A stretch of DNA of 64,000 bases from Armatimonadota bacterium. Its GTDB lineage: Bacteria; Armatimonadota; Chthonomonadetes; Chthonomonadales; Chthonomonadaceae. Made by a program: the position numbers and the translations under genes. The stretch lies in NCBI GenBank assembly GCA_028871815.1, contig JAGWMJ010000001.1:124001-188000 (forward strand). The letters are read 5' to 3'. This document shows positions 18,424-26,718 of this stretch, in pieces (the stretch's first letter is position 1; each line of letters begins with the position of its first letter). The notes beneath the pieces are model-generated. The model worked only from the letters and a program-made list of their open reading frames with translations, was not told where the DNA came from and did no database searches.

Positions 18424-18600
18424 TCAATGGTTGAGCATGTGGACGAGCAGCACGGTGGCGGCTGTGACACCAAGGACGAGCAGGAGGTAGTACTGAAAGT
18501 GCCGCCCCGGCACCGCAGCGCGGCAGCGCTCACAGTTGACCACAATAGGCGTCAATTTGTGGCCGCAACTCTTGCAGCGACGCGTTTGAAATAAATGCAA
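18424..18600 (-). CDS. 58-residue zinc-ribbon protein with C-terminal membrane helix
   Basis: This short ORF begins with TTG at 18600, preceded by AGGAG at 18609-18613 with ideal 8-base spacing. It reads RRCKSCGHKLTPIVVNCERC: two CxxC knuckles (CKSC and CERC) separated by 10 residues, a rubredoxin-like zinc ribbon. It then runs into a single hydrophobic helix (YYLLLVLGVTAATVLLVHML) and ends. It is in the same frame as, and 48 bases downstream of, the rhamnosidase gene stop, so it is probably the last gene of that operon. Tail-anchored zinc-ribbon microproteins are common but functionally obscure. The role is unknown. Confidence 0.6.
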   Translation of the reverse strand: MHLFQTRRCKSCGHKLTPIVVNCERCRAAVPGRHFQYYLLLVLGVTAATVLLVHMLNH

Positions 18601-18648
18601 ATCGTTCGCTCCTGATGCCGACAGCTCACAGGCAGCGGCATTCGCGGA

Positions 18649-21423
18649 TCATCCCTCCGGTTGCTGGGTAAAGCTAAAACTCCAGGTACCGGATGCGACC
18701 CGGTAAACCGGTTCACCGGCGCGATTGCCCAGATACCGGGGCAAGCTCCGCGCACCCACGGGCAGCGCCCTCGCGCGGCAATTGCGAACGCCACGCGTGG
18801 GCACGACCACATCCCCCGTACAGTTGGCGGGAATCTGCACAGTGAGCCGAACGCGGCTGCCCGTGCGCTTCCAACCACTTCGAATCGCACCCGAGGCGCT
18901 ATTGAAGCGGGCCACAACATACCGAAGTTGCGGGGCTATCCATGGCTGTATGACGATACGGCAGTATCCGCACGTTCCCGCAGGCTGTGAGATACCTGCC
19001 AGAAAGCGCTCATACCACTCCTCGATGTGGCCCATCATAAAGTGGTTTTGAGAAGCGCCGCTGGTCGGCCCATCCCAATTCTCGGTGAGTGTAGTGGCGC
19101 CGTGCGTCACCTGGTAGCCGTAACTCGGGCTTGCAGTCTGCAGCGCCATTTTCGTGACTACATCGGAGCGACCACCTTCGGCCAGTGCTCGCAACACAAA
19201 GCGATTGCCCACATCACCCGCCGTGGTGTGCCAGCCGCGCTGTTGGATGGCATCCACCAGCTTGTGAAGGATGCCGGCCCGCAGATTGTGCGGGATCAAG
19301 TGGCAGCAGAGGGCTATTGCGTTAGCGGCATCGCTGTCTTCGGCAATGGTCCCGCTTGCGGCATCGAGCCACGTGGCATCGAATGCGCGCCTCAGCGTGC
19401 GGTACCTGGCAGCATATTGCGCAGAGTCGGCCGGCCTTCCCACCAGTCTGGCGATGGCCGCCATAAGCTGCAGGTCCAGGCAGAAGGTTGCTGTGGCCGT
19501 GAGGCCAAGAGGCGTATTATGCGGCGCCCAATCTGCCCAGTCGCCGAGGCCATACCGCAGTACCCGTCCCCGCGAAAGCGACCATAGGTAGTTGGCATAC
19601 CGACGCATGGTGGTGTAACTGCGGGCCAGTATCCTCCGATCTCCATACGTCCGCCACGCCTCCCAGGGTCCACAGATACACGCGCTGCCCCACTCGGGCG
19701 AATCCCGGAACCCATCTCCGAATTTCACGTACTCCGGTGCGATATCCGGAATCAGGCCGCCTGGCGTCTGGCTCGCGGCCATATCTCGCTCAATCTTCTC
19801 GTACAGTGGAGCACAGCCAAAGTTGAACATCACGCCCGGCCCCATCAGCCAATCCTGCTCCAGCCAGCCGAGCCGTTCACGGTGCGGACAGTCGGTGAGA
19901 ATGCTCTTCATGTTGCTGCGGATTGCCCAAACGATCAGGTGGTGGACCTGATTGAGCAGCGTGCTGGAACAGCGAAACCAGCCGGTTTGTGGGGCCGCGG
20001 GCGTGAGTACCTCGGCCCTGACGCCGAGAACCACCGGCTCGCCATCCTTCTGCAGACCTGCGGGCGCCGCGCCGGTCACCTGCAGATAGCGGAAGCCACC
20101 GTAGCCAAACAGCGGTCGCCAGACCTCCGGCCGCTTCCCTCGCAGTGTGACCTGGTAGTAGACCGGGGCGCCTGTCTGGCTCTGGTCGGGCCGGCCATTC
20201 TTCAGCAGTTCGGACGGCGTGAGCCTTACGACGCTGCCGGGTGCACCCGACACTTCGATCCAGGGCACAGCCGAGCTGTTCTGGCCGAAGTCGTAAACCC
20301 AACCGTCGAGGTGCCGATCCGCCGCGGCGTCGTTTGATGCTTGGCCGAGCAGCGGCTGCGGAGGCTTCACAGGAGTCAGAACCCGATAGACGCGTTCAGG
20401 TGGCGTCATTTCGGCCTCCAGCCGTCCGCCTGGGCCATGTGTCCGGACGGCAGGATGCCAACGTTGATCCGGCTTGTATCCTGGATGCTTCCATCCGGAC
20501 GGCGTTAGCCGCGCGTCGTAATCCTCGCCACCATAGATGCTGGAGAACGTAATGGGACCTGGGGCGGCCAACCATCCCTTGCTGGTTCCAATGTAGCGTG
20601 TTGCGCCATCCGGCATGTGGAGAGTGAGCTCGGCGATCAGCTTCGGCGGACCGAAGCTCCCGAGAAACTTTGAGTACCGGCCCGGTTGAACGTTGTACAT
20701 GCCGTTACCCAGCATCACCGCGATCGAATTCGCGCCTCTCTGCACAAGCCGCGTCACGTCAAAGGTCCGGTACAGATCGGTCTTGCGGTAGTTCGTCCAT
20801 CCCGGCTGCAGGAGGTTCCGCCCAGCGCTGTGCCCGCTCACCCACGCGGCGAACTGCCCGAGGCCGCAGATGCGCAGCGTAGCCCTTACCGGTTGTGCGG
20901 CCAGGTGGAATGCGTAGCGGAAAAGCGGCAGAGGTCCGGTTTCCGAGGCGCTCTGCTCAATCCAATGCGCGTGCCATTGGTCCCGCCGCAGCAGACCCAC
21001 GCCAAACATGGCAACCGGCGACCACCGGGATACCGTGCCGCTGCGATCGCGCACCTGAACGCGCCAGCAAACTCGTTCGCGGGAATGCAGGGCACGGCCG
21101 CAATACACCAACTGATTCTGCTGGGCCGACGGTATCCAGCCACTGCTCCACAGTTTCGCCCTGCTCCGGGGGAAGCCGGCGGCTGCGTCCGCGCAATCGA
21201 TCCGCCACGCGGTTTGGATCAGATTATGCGCGTTTGCCCGCGTAGGCGCCAGCTGCCAGCTAAAGCGTGGGTGGCGTGTATTGAGCGCAGCGGGGTTAGA
21301 GAGAAACTCGGTTCGCAGGTGAATGGGCCGGACGGTGCACGGCTGAGGCGCTGCTACCGCGGCCGTCACCACGGAAAAAGCCGCAGTCATGGCGATCAAG
21401 AGTGCCGGCCATTTGCGTGTCAC
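18649..21423 (-). CDS. Secreted alpha-L-rhamnosidase (GH78)
   Basis: 924 residues with a signal peptide (WPALLIAMTAAFSVVTAAVA, then APQP). It would hydrolyse terminal alpha-L-rhamnose from plant glycosides or polysaccharides outside the cytoplasm. Domain order follows bacterial GH78: N-terminal beta-sandwich domains (PRFSWQL), a rhamnose-binding region (RATLRICGLGQFAAWVSG), the (alpha/alpha)6 catalytic domain with LTDCPHRERLGWLEQDW, GDWADWAP and TLTENWDG, and a C-terminal beta-sandwich. The acidic residues in the DCPHRERLGW and TENWDG regions are candidates for the catalytic pair by family comparison. It overlaps the upstream DUF1801 gene by 4 bases (ATGA). Confidence 0.92.
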   Translation of the reverse strand: MTRKWPALLIAMTAAFSVVTAAVAAPQPCTVRPIHLRTEFLSNPAALNTRHPRFSWQLAPTRANAHNLIQTAWRIDCADAAAGFPRSRAKLWSSGWIPSAQQNQLVYCGRALHSRERVCWRVQVRDRSGTVSRWSPVAMFGVGLLRRDQWHAHWIEQSASETGPLPLFRYAFHLAAQPVRATLRICGLGQFAAWVSGHSAGRNLLQPGWTNYRKTDLYRTFDVTRLVQRGANSIAVMLGNGMYNVQPGRYSKFLGSFGPPKLIAELTLHMPDGATRYIGTSKGWLAAPGPITFSSIYGGEDYDARLTPSGWKHPGYKPDQRWHPAVRTHGPGGRLEAEMTPPERVYRVLTPVKPPQPLLGQASNDAAADRHLDGWVYDFGQNSSAVPWIEVSGAPGSVVRLTPSELLKNGRPDQSQTGAPVYYQVTLRGKRPEVWRPLFGYGGFRYLQVTGAAPAGLQKDGEPVVLGVRAEVLTPAAPQTGWFRCSSTLLNQVHHLIVWAIRSNMKSILTDCPHRERLGWLEQDWLMGPGVMFNFGCAPLYEKIERDMAASQTPGGLIPDIAPEYVKFGDGFRDSPEWGSACICGPWEAWRTYGDRRILARSYTTMRRYANYLWSLSRGRVLRYGLGDWADWAPHNTPLGLTATATFCLDLQLMAAIARLVGRPADSAQYAARYRTLRRAFDATWLDAASGTIAEDSDAANAIALCCHLIPHNLRAGILHKLVDAIQQRGWHTTAGDVGNRFVLRALAEGGRSDVVTKMALQTASPSYGYQVTHGATTLTENWDGPTSGASQNHFMMGHIEEWYERFLAGISQPAGTCGYCRIVIQPWIAPQLRYVVARFNSASGAIRSGWKRTGSRVRLTVQIPANCTGDVVVPTRGVRNCRARALPVGARSLPRYLGNRAGEPVYRVASGTWSFSFTQQPEG

Positions 21424-21794
21424 TCGGCGGTCAGGCTCCGGTTGTAGGTTACCGCGTTCAATAGCAGCTCGCGCATTTCCGGTCGCTGAAGATCGGCTTG
21501 CGACTTCACTTTTACGTGGCGGCAGCTCTTGCCGGTACCCTCGAGGAGCGCTGCCGGGTCATGCACGAAGTTACCGCGTACGAACAGGAATGTAATGTGG
21601 CGGGTTGCTATCTGAAAGCCGCACAGCGGGCCGTGTGCGTTGTATTCGGGCACCGACCACGGGTTCAGTTTTTCGGTGCAATCCGGGACGACTTCCTGGA
21701 TGAATCCGCGCACGGCCCGCGCCAGAGCCTGCATTTCGGCGGGGCCGGAGTTGATGTACTCGTCCACCGTTTCAGGTTTGCCTTCTGCCGCCAT
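21420..21794 (-). CDS. DUF1801 (YdhG-like) family protein
   Basis: 124 residues from the ATG at 21794, with GAGGAGG about 12 bases upstream (frame open to 21830). It has the DUF1801 pattern: TVDEYINSGPAEMQALARA, then CTEKLNPWSVPEYNAHGPLC, FQIATRHITFLFVRG, and GKSCRHVKV. The family has a frataxin-like fold and no established biochemical function. It is translationally coupled to the GH78 gene (ATGA overlap). A shared role with the rhamnosidase is not obvious. Confidence 0.85.
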   Translation of the reverse strand: MAAEGKPETVDEYINSGPAEMQALARAVRGFIQEVVPDCTEKLNPWSVPEYNAHGPLCGFQIATRHITFLFVRGNFVHDPAALLEGTGKSCRHVKVKSQADLQRPEMRELLLNAVTYNRSLTAE

Positions 21795-21844
21795 GGTCTC
21801 GATCTGCCTCCTCGTCCCGGCTCTTTGCACCGGTCGGCCTGGGT

Positions 21845-21850
21845 TACAAT
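21845..21850 (+). promoter_or_regulatory. Candidate -10 element (TACAAT) for the BNR-like gene, leaderless
   Basis: GGGTTACAAT ends 5 bases before the in-frame GTG at 21856, so transcription would begin at or next to the start codon. There is no Shine-Dalgarno. The -35 is unclear: TTGCAC at 21825-21830 is only 14 bases away. Confidence 0.4.
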
Positions 21851-21855
21851 GGGTT

Positions 21856-23031
21856 GTGGATCACTACCTCGCCGAGTTCCGCAGCTTTGGCCGGCGTTGG
21901 GGCTTTGTGGCGCTGACTGCGCTGCTTCTCGCGCCTGCCGGCGGCCAGACTTTGCCGCGGGTGATCTGCCAGCGTCTTCAGTCCGGCGCCATCCAGCCGC
22001 AGTCAGCCGTGGATTCGAGCGGGCGCGTTCATGTGGTGTTTTACCGCGGCCCGGCACAGGCCGGCAACCTCTATTATGAACGCCTTGCGCAGGATGGCGC
22101 GGTGCAGGTCGGCCCAATCCGGGTCAATTCCGTACCGGGCACTGCCCTTGCCACCGGGACGGTACGCGCTGCACAGATTGCGGTTGGGCGAGGCGGAGCC
22201 GTCTACGTGGCGTTCAACGGCCTTGGGCCGAAGTCGGCGGCCGGCTATCCGGAAATGTACGAGGCGTTTACGCGTATACCTGCCGGGGGCAGCTCTTTCC
22301 TGCCGCAGCGGAACCTGGTATCTCGCGCCGGCGGGCTGGATGGTGGCGGCTCGGTAGCGGCCGACGGGCGTGGAAACGTTTGGGTTGCCTGGCATGCGCT
22401 GGCTGGCGCCCGCAGCGAAGCTCGCGCCGGAGTCTGGCTGGCGCATTCGCACGACGACGGCATAACCTTTTCACCGGAACACAGGATCGATCCTGGCGAA
22501 TTGGGCGCCTGCGGGTGCTGCGGAATGCGAATGCTGGCGGGAGGAAACGGCCTGTTGGCTGTGCTGTATCGCACGGCGCGCGCCGGTGTGGAACGCGATA
22601 CGATGCTCCTGGTTTCGCACGATGACGGCGCGTCTTTCAGCGCCAACATCCTGGACCGTTGGCGAATTAGCGCGTGCCCGATGAGCACCTACAGCCTGTT
22701 ACTGTCCGCCGGAAGGCTGTTTGCCGCGTGGGAGACGCACGGGCAGGTACGCATGGCGCGAATAGGCGCAAATGGTCGCGCTGCGTATGCACCGGTGGGC
22801 CCAGCGTCCGATTCTGCCAGGCACCCGGTACTCGCGGCGGCACCCGATGGCACGATACTGCTCGCGTGGGCCCAGGGTTCCGGCTGGGAACAGGGCGGGA
22901 GCGTGGGCTGGCAGCTTTACCGACCGGATGGTACGCCATTGGGCGCGGCAGGCAGTGCTGCAGGCCTTCCGGTGTGGGGCATCGCGACCGGCTGGTACGA
23001 CGGCAGTTCCGGCTTCCGACTGCTCTGGTGA
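21856..23031 (+). CDS. Secreted BNR/sialidase-fold-like protein
   Basis: 391 residues starting from GTG at 21856. The frame is open upstream to 21640 but overlaps the divergent DUF1801 gene, and the signal peptide (RWGFVALTALLLAPAGGQ) begins just after the GTG. Repeated Asp-box-like elements recur (SHDDGITFSPEHRI, SHDDGASFSANIL), with the pattern AVDSSGRVHVVFYR and AADGRGNVWVAWH, suggesting a six-bladed sialidase-like propeller. The classical sialidase Arg triad and Tyr nucleophile could not be assigned, so enzymatic activity is uncertain. A Cys-rich GACGCCGMRM loop is unusual. It lies 3' to 3' with the lipoprotein gene, only 4 bases apart. Confidence 0.75.
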   Translation: MDHYLAEFRSFGRRWGFVALTALLLAPAGGQTLPRVICQRLQSGAIQPQSAVDSSGRVHVVFYRGPAQAGNLYYERLAQDGAVQVGPIRVNSVPGTALATGTVRAAQIAVGRGGAVYVAFNGLGPKSAAGYPEMYEAFTRIPAGGSSFLPQRNLVSRAGGLDGGGSVAADGRGNVWVAWHALAGARSEARAGVWLAHSHDDGITFSPEHRIDPGELGACGCCGMRMLAGGNGLLAVLYRTARAGVERDTMLLVSHDDGASFSANILDRWRISACPMSTYSLLLSAGRLFAAWETHGQVRMARIGANGRAAYAPVGPASDSARHPVLAAAPDGTILLAWAQGSGWEQGGSVGWQLYRPDGTPLGAAGSAAGLPVWGIATGWYDGSSGFRLLW

Positions 23032-23035
23032 CCGG

Positions 23036-23266
23036 CTAGTGTCCGCCGTGCATCCTGTGCATCAACTGACCGCGCATCCGACCGCCCGCCTGTCGGTTCT
23101 GCGCGGCCTGGAGCGTCAGCTGACGCCCTTGCGGAGTTAAGCCTTGAATGTTCTGGAGGCGAGCGCTTACGGTGGATGGCGTAGCCGTGCCGCCCTTGCC
23201 ACCACAACCGGAGGCAAGGGCGATTGAGAGAAGCAGCCCGGCTGCTATGCAGCGCGTTCTTATCAC
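23036..23266 (-). CDS. Small lipoprotein, unknown function
   Basis: 76 residues with a GTG start at 23266. The signal reads RCIAAGLLLSIALASGCGGKG with a good lipobox (L-A-S-G-C shortened to ASGC), so it is probably lipid-anchored. The mature part is Gln/Arg-rich (SARLQNIQGLTPQGRQLTLQ, then AAQNRQ) and ends in a Met/His/Gly-rich tail (QLMHRMHGGH) that could bind metal. It starts 4 bases after the prepilin-like gene stop and is probably co-translated with it. I do not recognise a characterised family. Confidence 0.7.
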   Translation of the reverse strand: MIRTRCIAAGLLLSIALASGCGGKGGTATPSTVSARLQNIQGLTPQGRQLTLQAAQNRQAGGRMRGQLMHRMHGGH

Positions 23267-23270
23267 GGCT

Positions 23271-24110
23271 TCAGTACGGCGGGGGCATCAGCCCGGCCAC
23301 GTAGATGTTCTTGTACCAGTTCAACTGCCCTCGCGCCATCGACTTGGTGTGCCCGTCGCAGAAGGTGAAGTTGGAAGAGTTGGTGTGCCGGTAGCGCGGG
23401 TAGGTACCGCAACCGCCATACGTGCCGTTACCGATAGCGATTTGGGCCGGCGTAGCGTCACAGTCACCGTAAATCAGATCGTAATGCTGGCCGTTCACGG
23501 AGCCCGGCGGGTTGCCCACGGTATCGGTCCATAGGTCCTCTTCCGGATAGAACATGCCGTACGTCCACTGGGCGTCATTCACGCCCTGCTCGTCCAGCTC
23601 TACGGTATCCGAGGGCGTCTGCAGATCGGCCAGACGGCCGGGCGGCGTAAGGGCCGTGCCGAAAGTCCAGCTCATAAGGCCGTCGGGCATCAGGGCGTAG
23701 TTGCCACCATAGGGCACGCCATAGATCGGCTGTGGGTAGGAGGGGCAAACGTAGACGCCGTCGACACCCCAGGTGTAGTTGCCGTACCGGTCACCATTCT
23801 TGATGTACGGATAGAGAACATCGGTCCAAAAGATCAGCGATGTATCGTCGGGCGCGCCGCCCGTCATATACGCGTCGTACTGATCCATGGGGAACGTTTC
23901 GTCGTAGTCTTCCACATACAGGCCAAACGCAAGTCCAAGTTCCTTCTCGTTGGAGAGGCAAACAGTCTGTCGGGCCTTTTCTCGGGCTTGTGCAAACACG
24001 GGAAACAGGATTGCCGCTAATATAGCAATAATAGCTATAACTACTAGTAATTCGATGAGTGTGAAGCCGGCACGCCGGCGGGGAGAAATGACCTGCTGCG
24101 CTGCAGCCAT
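23271..24110 (-). CDS. Prepilin-type N-terminal methylation protein with H-X9-DG C-terminal motif
   Basis: 279 residues. The N-terminus is a type IV prepilin/pseudopilin signal: [19 protein letters not shown] with Glu at +5, cleaved after Gly by prepilin peptidase. [20 protein letters not shown] follows, the style found again and again in Armatimonadota and Planctomycetota multi-copy pseudopilin-like proteins. The C-terminus has [14 protein letters not shown], a perfect H-X9-DG motif. A candidate -10 (TACTAT, 24132-24137) and an AAAGGG Shine-Dalgarno lie upstream of the ATG. It is probably an exported, inner-membrane-anchored protein. Its function is unknown beyond the pilin-like fold. Confidence 0.9.
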   Translation of the reverse strand: MAAAQQVISPRRRAGFTLIELLVVIAIIAILAAILFPVFAQAREKARQTVCLSNEKELGLAFGLYVEDYDETFPMDQYDAYMTGGAPDDTSLIFWTDVLYPYIKNGDRYGNYTWGVDGVYVCPSYPQPIYGVPYGGNYALMPDGLMSWTFGTALTPPGRLADLQTPSDTVELDEQGVNDAQWTYGMFYPEEDLWTDTVGNPPGSVNGQHYDLIYGDCDATPAQIAIGNGTYGGCGTYPRYRHTNSSNFTFCDGHTKSMARGQLNWYKNIYVAGLMPPPY

Positions 24111-24515
24111 AGTTTTGCCCTTTCAATGCCGATAGTACTGCCGACCACGGTGCGTGGTTGCCGCGCACTACGCGCCGCAACCGTGTGGACGATACCACAT
24201 CCGAAGCGTTTCATCAGAGACGAAGTATTGTGGCGATCCATCGCGGCCGCTGGGAGCGGCTCGCTGAGGGGTATGGCTGCGCATTGGGAGGGTATGCCGG
24301 CTGCCGCGGCGCCGGCTCTACCGCCTACCGCAGCGTTTTGAAATCGCGGAATACCGGCTTGGGGAGCCAGGAGGACATGTGCGTTGGTATACGGTCCCGC
24401 GTTACGGCAATACCCGGACGACCGTTTGCAGGCCGACTACCAACACAGCGGGCGACAACGGTACGGACTCTCGCTTGCAACCCGGCAGGCTCAATCGATC
24501 CGTAGAGAACAAAAG
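24111..24515. other. 405-base stretch without a gene between the prepilin-like gene and tRNA-Asp
   Basis: The part next to the prepilin-like gene carries its candidate promoter and leader. The remaining ~350 bases contain only short ORFs in shifting frames with no recognisable protein or RNA features. Confidence 0.4.
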
Positions 24516-24589
24516 CGGGGATGACGGGATTTGAACCCGCGACTTCCTGCGTGACAGGCAGGCACTCTAAACCGCTGAGCTACACCCCC
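24516..24589 (-). tRNA. tRNA-Asp (GTC)
   Basis: On the minus strand the acceptor GGGGGTG pairs with CATCCCC (one G-T pair). The D arm starts TAGCTCAG. The anticodon stem is CCTGC/GCAGG with loop CTGTCAC, giving anticodon GTC. The T arm has GGGTTCAAATCCC. The discriminator is G73, as expected for tRNA-Asp, and CCA is not encoded. Confidence 0.97.
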
Positions 24590-24646
24590 ACAGTGCGAGC
24601 GATAGTATACCGCGAAGCGGTTCTGCAGGGTCAACGCCTGCATCTG

Positions 24647-25396
24647 CTAATGCGTTCGAAATGCTGCTGACGCTGCTTCATCCACCAGCCACACCAGGTC
24701 GCCCGCTTGTGGCATCACGCCGCAGGCCGGATGGAGCTCGGGGTTACAGGGCCCGTTGACCACCTGGTTGACAATACGCGCTTTAGCGGCGCCGGTCACC
24801 AACAGTACTACGCAGGTTGCGGCGTTGATGAGCGGATAGGTGAACGTGATCCGATCAACCGGCGGCGGCAGTGTTCCCGGTGCAGAGGCCACAACCCAGC
24901 GGTCGGTGACATTCAGCGATGGGTTGCCTGGAAAGAGCGATGCGGTGTGGCCGTCATCTCCCAACCCGAGAAAAATGAGGTCAAACGATGGCGCGGGTCC
25001 CGGCGGCAAGCCGAACTCCTCACCGATTTCACGTTCGTAGCGAGCGGCAAGTTGCTCCGGCGACTGCTGCGGTACCCAGGCAGGATGCAGGTTTTCGGGT
25101 GGGACCTGAAGGCTATTGACAAACAGCGCGGCTGCTGCGCCCCAATTGCTCTCCGGCTGACTGATGGGCACGCACCGCTCATCACTGACGAAGATGTGCG
25201 TGCGTGACCAATCGATTTGCGATGCGACCTCCGGCCTGGCCAGCGTGCGATACATGGCGCGCGGGGCATTACCACCGGATAGTGCGAGGCGGAAGCTACC
25301 ACGCGCGGCGATCGCTTCCGCAGCCAGTTCGGCAACCAGCTCGACGGCGGAGTCGGCGACCTCTTGCAATGTGGGCGAAACAACGACCCGTTTCAT
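24647..25396 (-). CDS. pgl: 6-phosphogluconolactonase (DevB type)
   Basis: 249 residues. It hydrolyses 6-phosphogluconolactone to 6-phosphogluconate in the oxidative pentose phosphate pathway. It has the NagB-fold family pattern: LALSGGNAPRAMYRTL, FVSDERCVPISQPESN, LIFLGLGDDGHTASLFPG and VTGAAKARIVNQVV. No zwf or gnd is adjacent. No Shine-Dalgarno is present. Instead a -10 hexamer (TATAGT) ends 8 bases before the ATG, suggesting a leaderless transcript. It is divergent from the TlpA-like gene. Confidence 0.95.
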   Translation of the reverse strand: MKRVVVSPTLQEVADSAVELVAELAAEAIAARGSFRLALSGGNAPRAMYRTLARPEVASQIDWSRTHIFVSDERCVPISQPESNWGAAAALFVNSLQVPPENLHPAWVPQQSPEQLAARYEREIGEEFGLPPGPAPSFDLIFLGLGDDGHTASLFPGNPSLNVTDRWVVASAPGTLPPPVDRITFTYPLINAATCVVLLVTGAAKARIVNQVVNGPCNPELHPACGVMPQAGDLVWLVDEAASAAFRTH

Positions 25397-25403
25397 GAAT
25401 GCG

Positions 25404-25409
25404 ACTATA
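25404..25409 (-). promoter_or_regulatory. Candidate -10 element (TATAGT) for pgl, leaderless
   Basis: GGGTATAGT reads leftwards on the minus strand, followed by 7 bases and then the pgl ATG at 25396. Transcription would start at the start codon. The -35 region is not consensus. Confidence 0.45.
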
Positions 25410-25522
25410 CCCGGAGGCGCTCAGAGAGCGAACCCATCGGTGTGCGCGAACATCCAAACTACCTGCAGGGCGCGTGACGGCGCGCGTGTGCGGCATTTCC
25501 GAACGCAATTCGCGATACCGGG

Positions 25523-25528
25523 TACACT
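25523..25528 (+). promoter_or_regulatory. Candidate -10 element (TACACT) for the TlpA/M1 cluster
   Basis: GGGTACACT lies about 75 bases before the first gene of the cluster (ATG 25604), in the divergent intergenic region with pgl. No clear -35 element is seen. Confidence 0.4.
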
Positions 25529-25603
25529 CGGCGCCAGTCTGTATCTCGGCTGGCGACGCCTGCGGGCACGGCAGCGATGTGACACGTCGAAAGGACCGTT
25601 TTT

Positions 25604-26701
25604 ATGCGACTCAAGCTTTTCCCGCTGTTTGCCTGCGCCGCGCTGGCCGCTTCGGCCGCAGCGCTGGCAAGCAACACGCTCAATGTAGGCGACATCGCCC
25701 CACCGCTCAAGGTGATCAAGTGGGTGAAGGGCACTCCGTTCACCAGTTTCCAGCCGGGCAAAGTATACGTGGTGGAGTTTTGGGCCACGTGGTGCGGGCC
25801 GTGCAAGGAATCGATTCCGCACATCACGCAGCTGGCTGCACAGTACAAGGGAAAGGTGACCTTCACCGGTGTGGATTCGTTTGAGCACCTGAAGGATCAG
25901 GCAACCACGCTGAGCACCGTCACCAAGTTTGTGGACAGCATGGGCGCCAAGATGAACTACAACGTAGCCGTAGACGGCATGGATGGCTACATGGGGAAGA
26001 ACTGGATGGTAGCTGCCGGCGAGAACGGCATACCCACAGCATTTGTTGTGGGACGCACCGGCAAGATTGCCTGGATCGGCCATCCGATGAATCTCGGCCC
26101 GGTACTGCCGAAGATCCTGGACGGCACGTTCGATTCAAAGGCATTCGCCGCGCAGCGCACGGCCGAGCACCAGAAGGAGCAGGAGTTTACCGACGCGATG
26201 AAGCCGGTTGGCCAGTTCGCGGGTTCAAATCAGCCACAGCAGGCGCTGGACGCGCTGAACAAGGTGCTGGCGGAGCACCCGGACTACGCCGACCGGGTGG
26301 CGCCATTCAAGTACTCGCTGCTGCTCCACACCAACGAGGCAGGCGCCTACGCATTTGCGCGCCAGCTGGAAGCGGGCACTTACAAGGATAGCGCCGGCGG
26401 ATTGAATATGCTGGCGGCCAACATCGTTGCCGACCCCTCGCTCAAGACTCCAGACTACAACCTGGCGCTGGAGTTGATCCAAAAGGCGGATGGGTTAACC
26501 ACGCACAGCAATCCGGGAGTATTGATGACGCTGGCTGCCACCTACTCCAAGCTGGGCCAGAACGACAAGGCCGTAACGGCGCAGCAGGACGCAATCAAAG
26601 CGCTCGATGCTTCCGGACAGGCGACTGCGGATGACAAGGCTCAGTTCGCCGCAACTCTGAAGCAGTATCAGGACGCCGCGTCCAAGACGCACACGAAGTA
26701 A
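25604..26701 (+). CDS. Secreted TlpA/ResA-like thioredoxin-fold protein with helical C-terminal region
   Basis: 365 residues. A signal peptide (LKLFPLFACAALAASAAALA) precedes a TlpA-type redoxin domain with the active site EFWATWCGPCKESIPHI (Cys64, Cys67) and the cis-Pro region GIPTAFVVGRTGKIAWIG. Residues ~190-365 are alpha-helical, with TPR-like pairs (NQPQQALDALNKVLAEHP; GQNDKAVTAQQDAIKAL). It probably acts as an extracytoplasmic thiol-disulfide reductase or isomerase; the membrane electron donor is not in the window. It is 17 bases upstream of a paralogue with the same architecture. Confidence 0.9.
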   Translation: MRLKLFPLFACAALAASAAALASNTLNVGDIAPPLKVIKWVKGTPFTSFQPGKVYVVEFWATWCGPCKESIPHITQLAAQYKGKVTFTGVDSFEHLKDQATTLSTVTKFVDSMGAKMNYNVAVDGMDGYMGKNWMVAAGENGIPTAFVVGRTGKIAWIGHPMNLGPVLPKILDGTFDSKAFAAQRTAEHQKEQEFTDAMKPVGQFAGSNQPQQALDALNKVLAEHPDYADRVAPFKYSLLLHTNEAGAYAFARQLEAGTYKDSAGGLNMLAANIVADPSLKTPDYNLALELIQKADGLTTHSNPGVLMTLAATYSKLGQNDKAVTAQQDAIKALDASGQATADDKAQFAATLKQYQDAASKTHTK

Positions 26702-26718
26702 CGGCTCTGGTACGTGGC

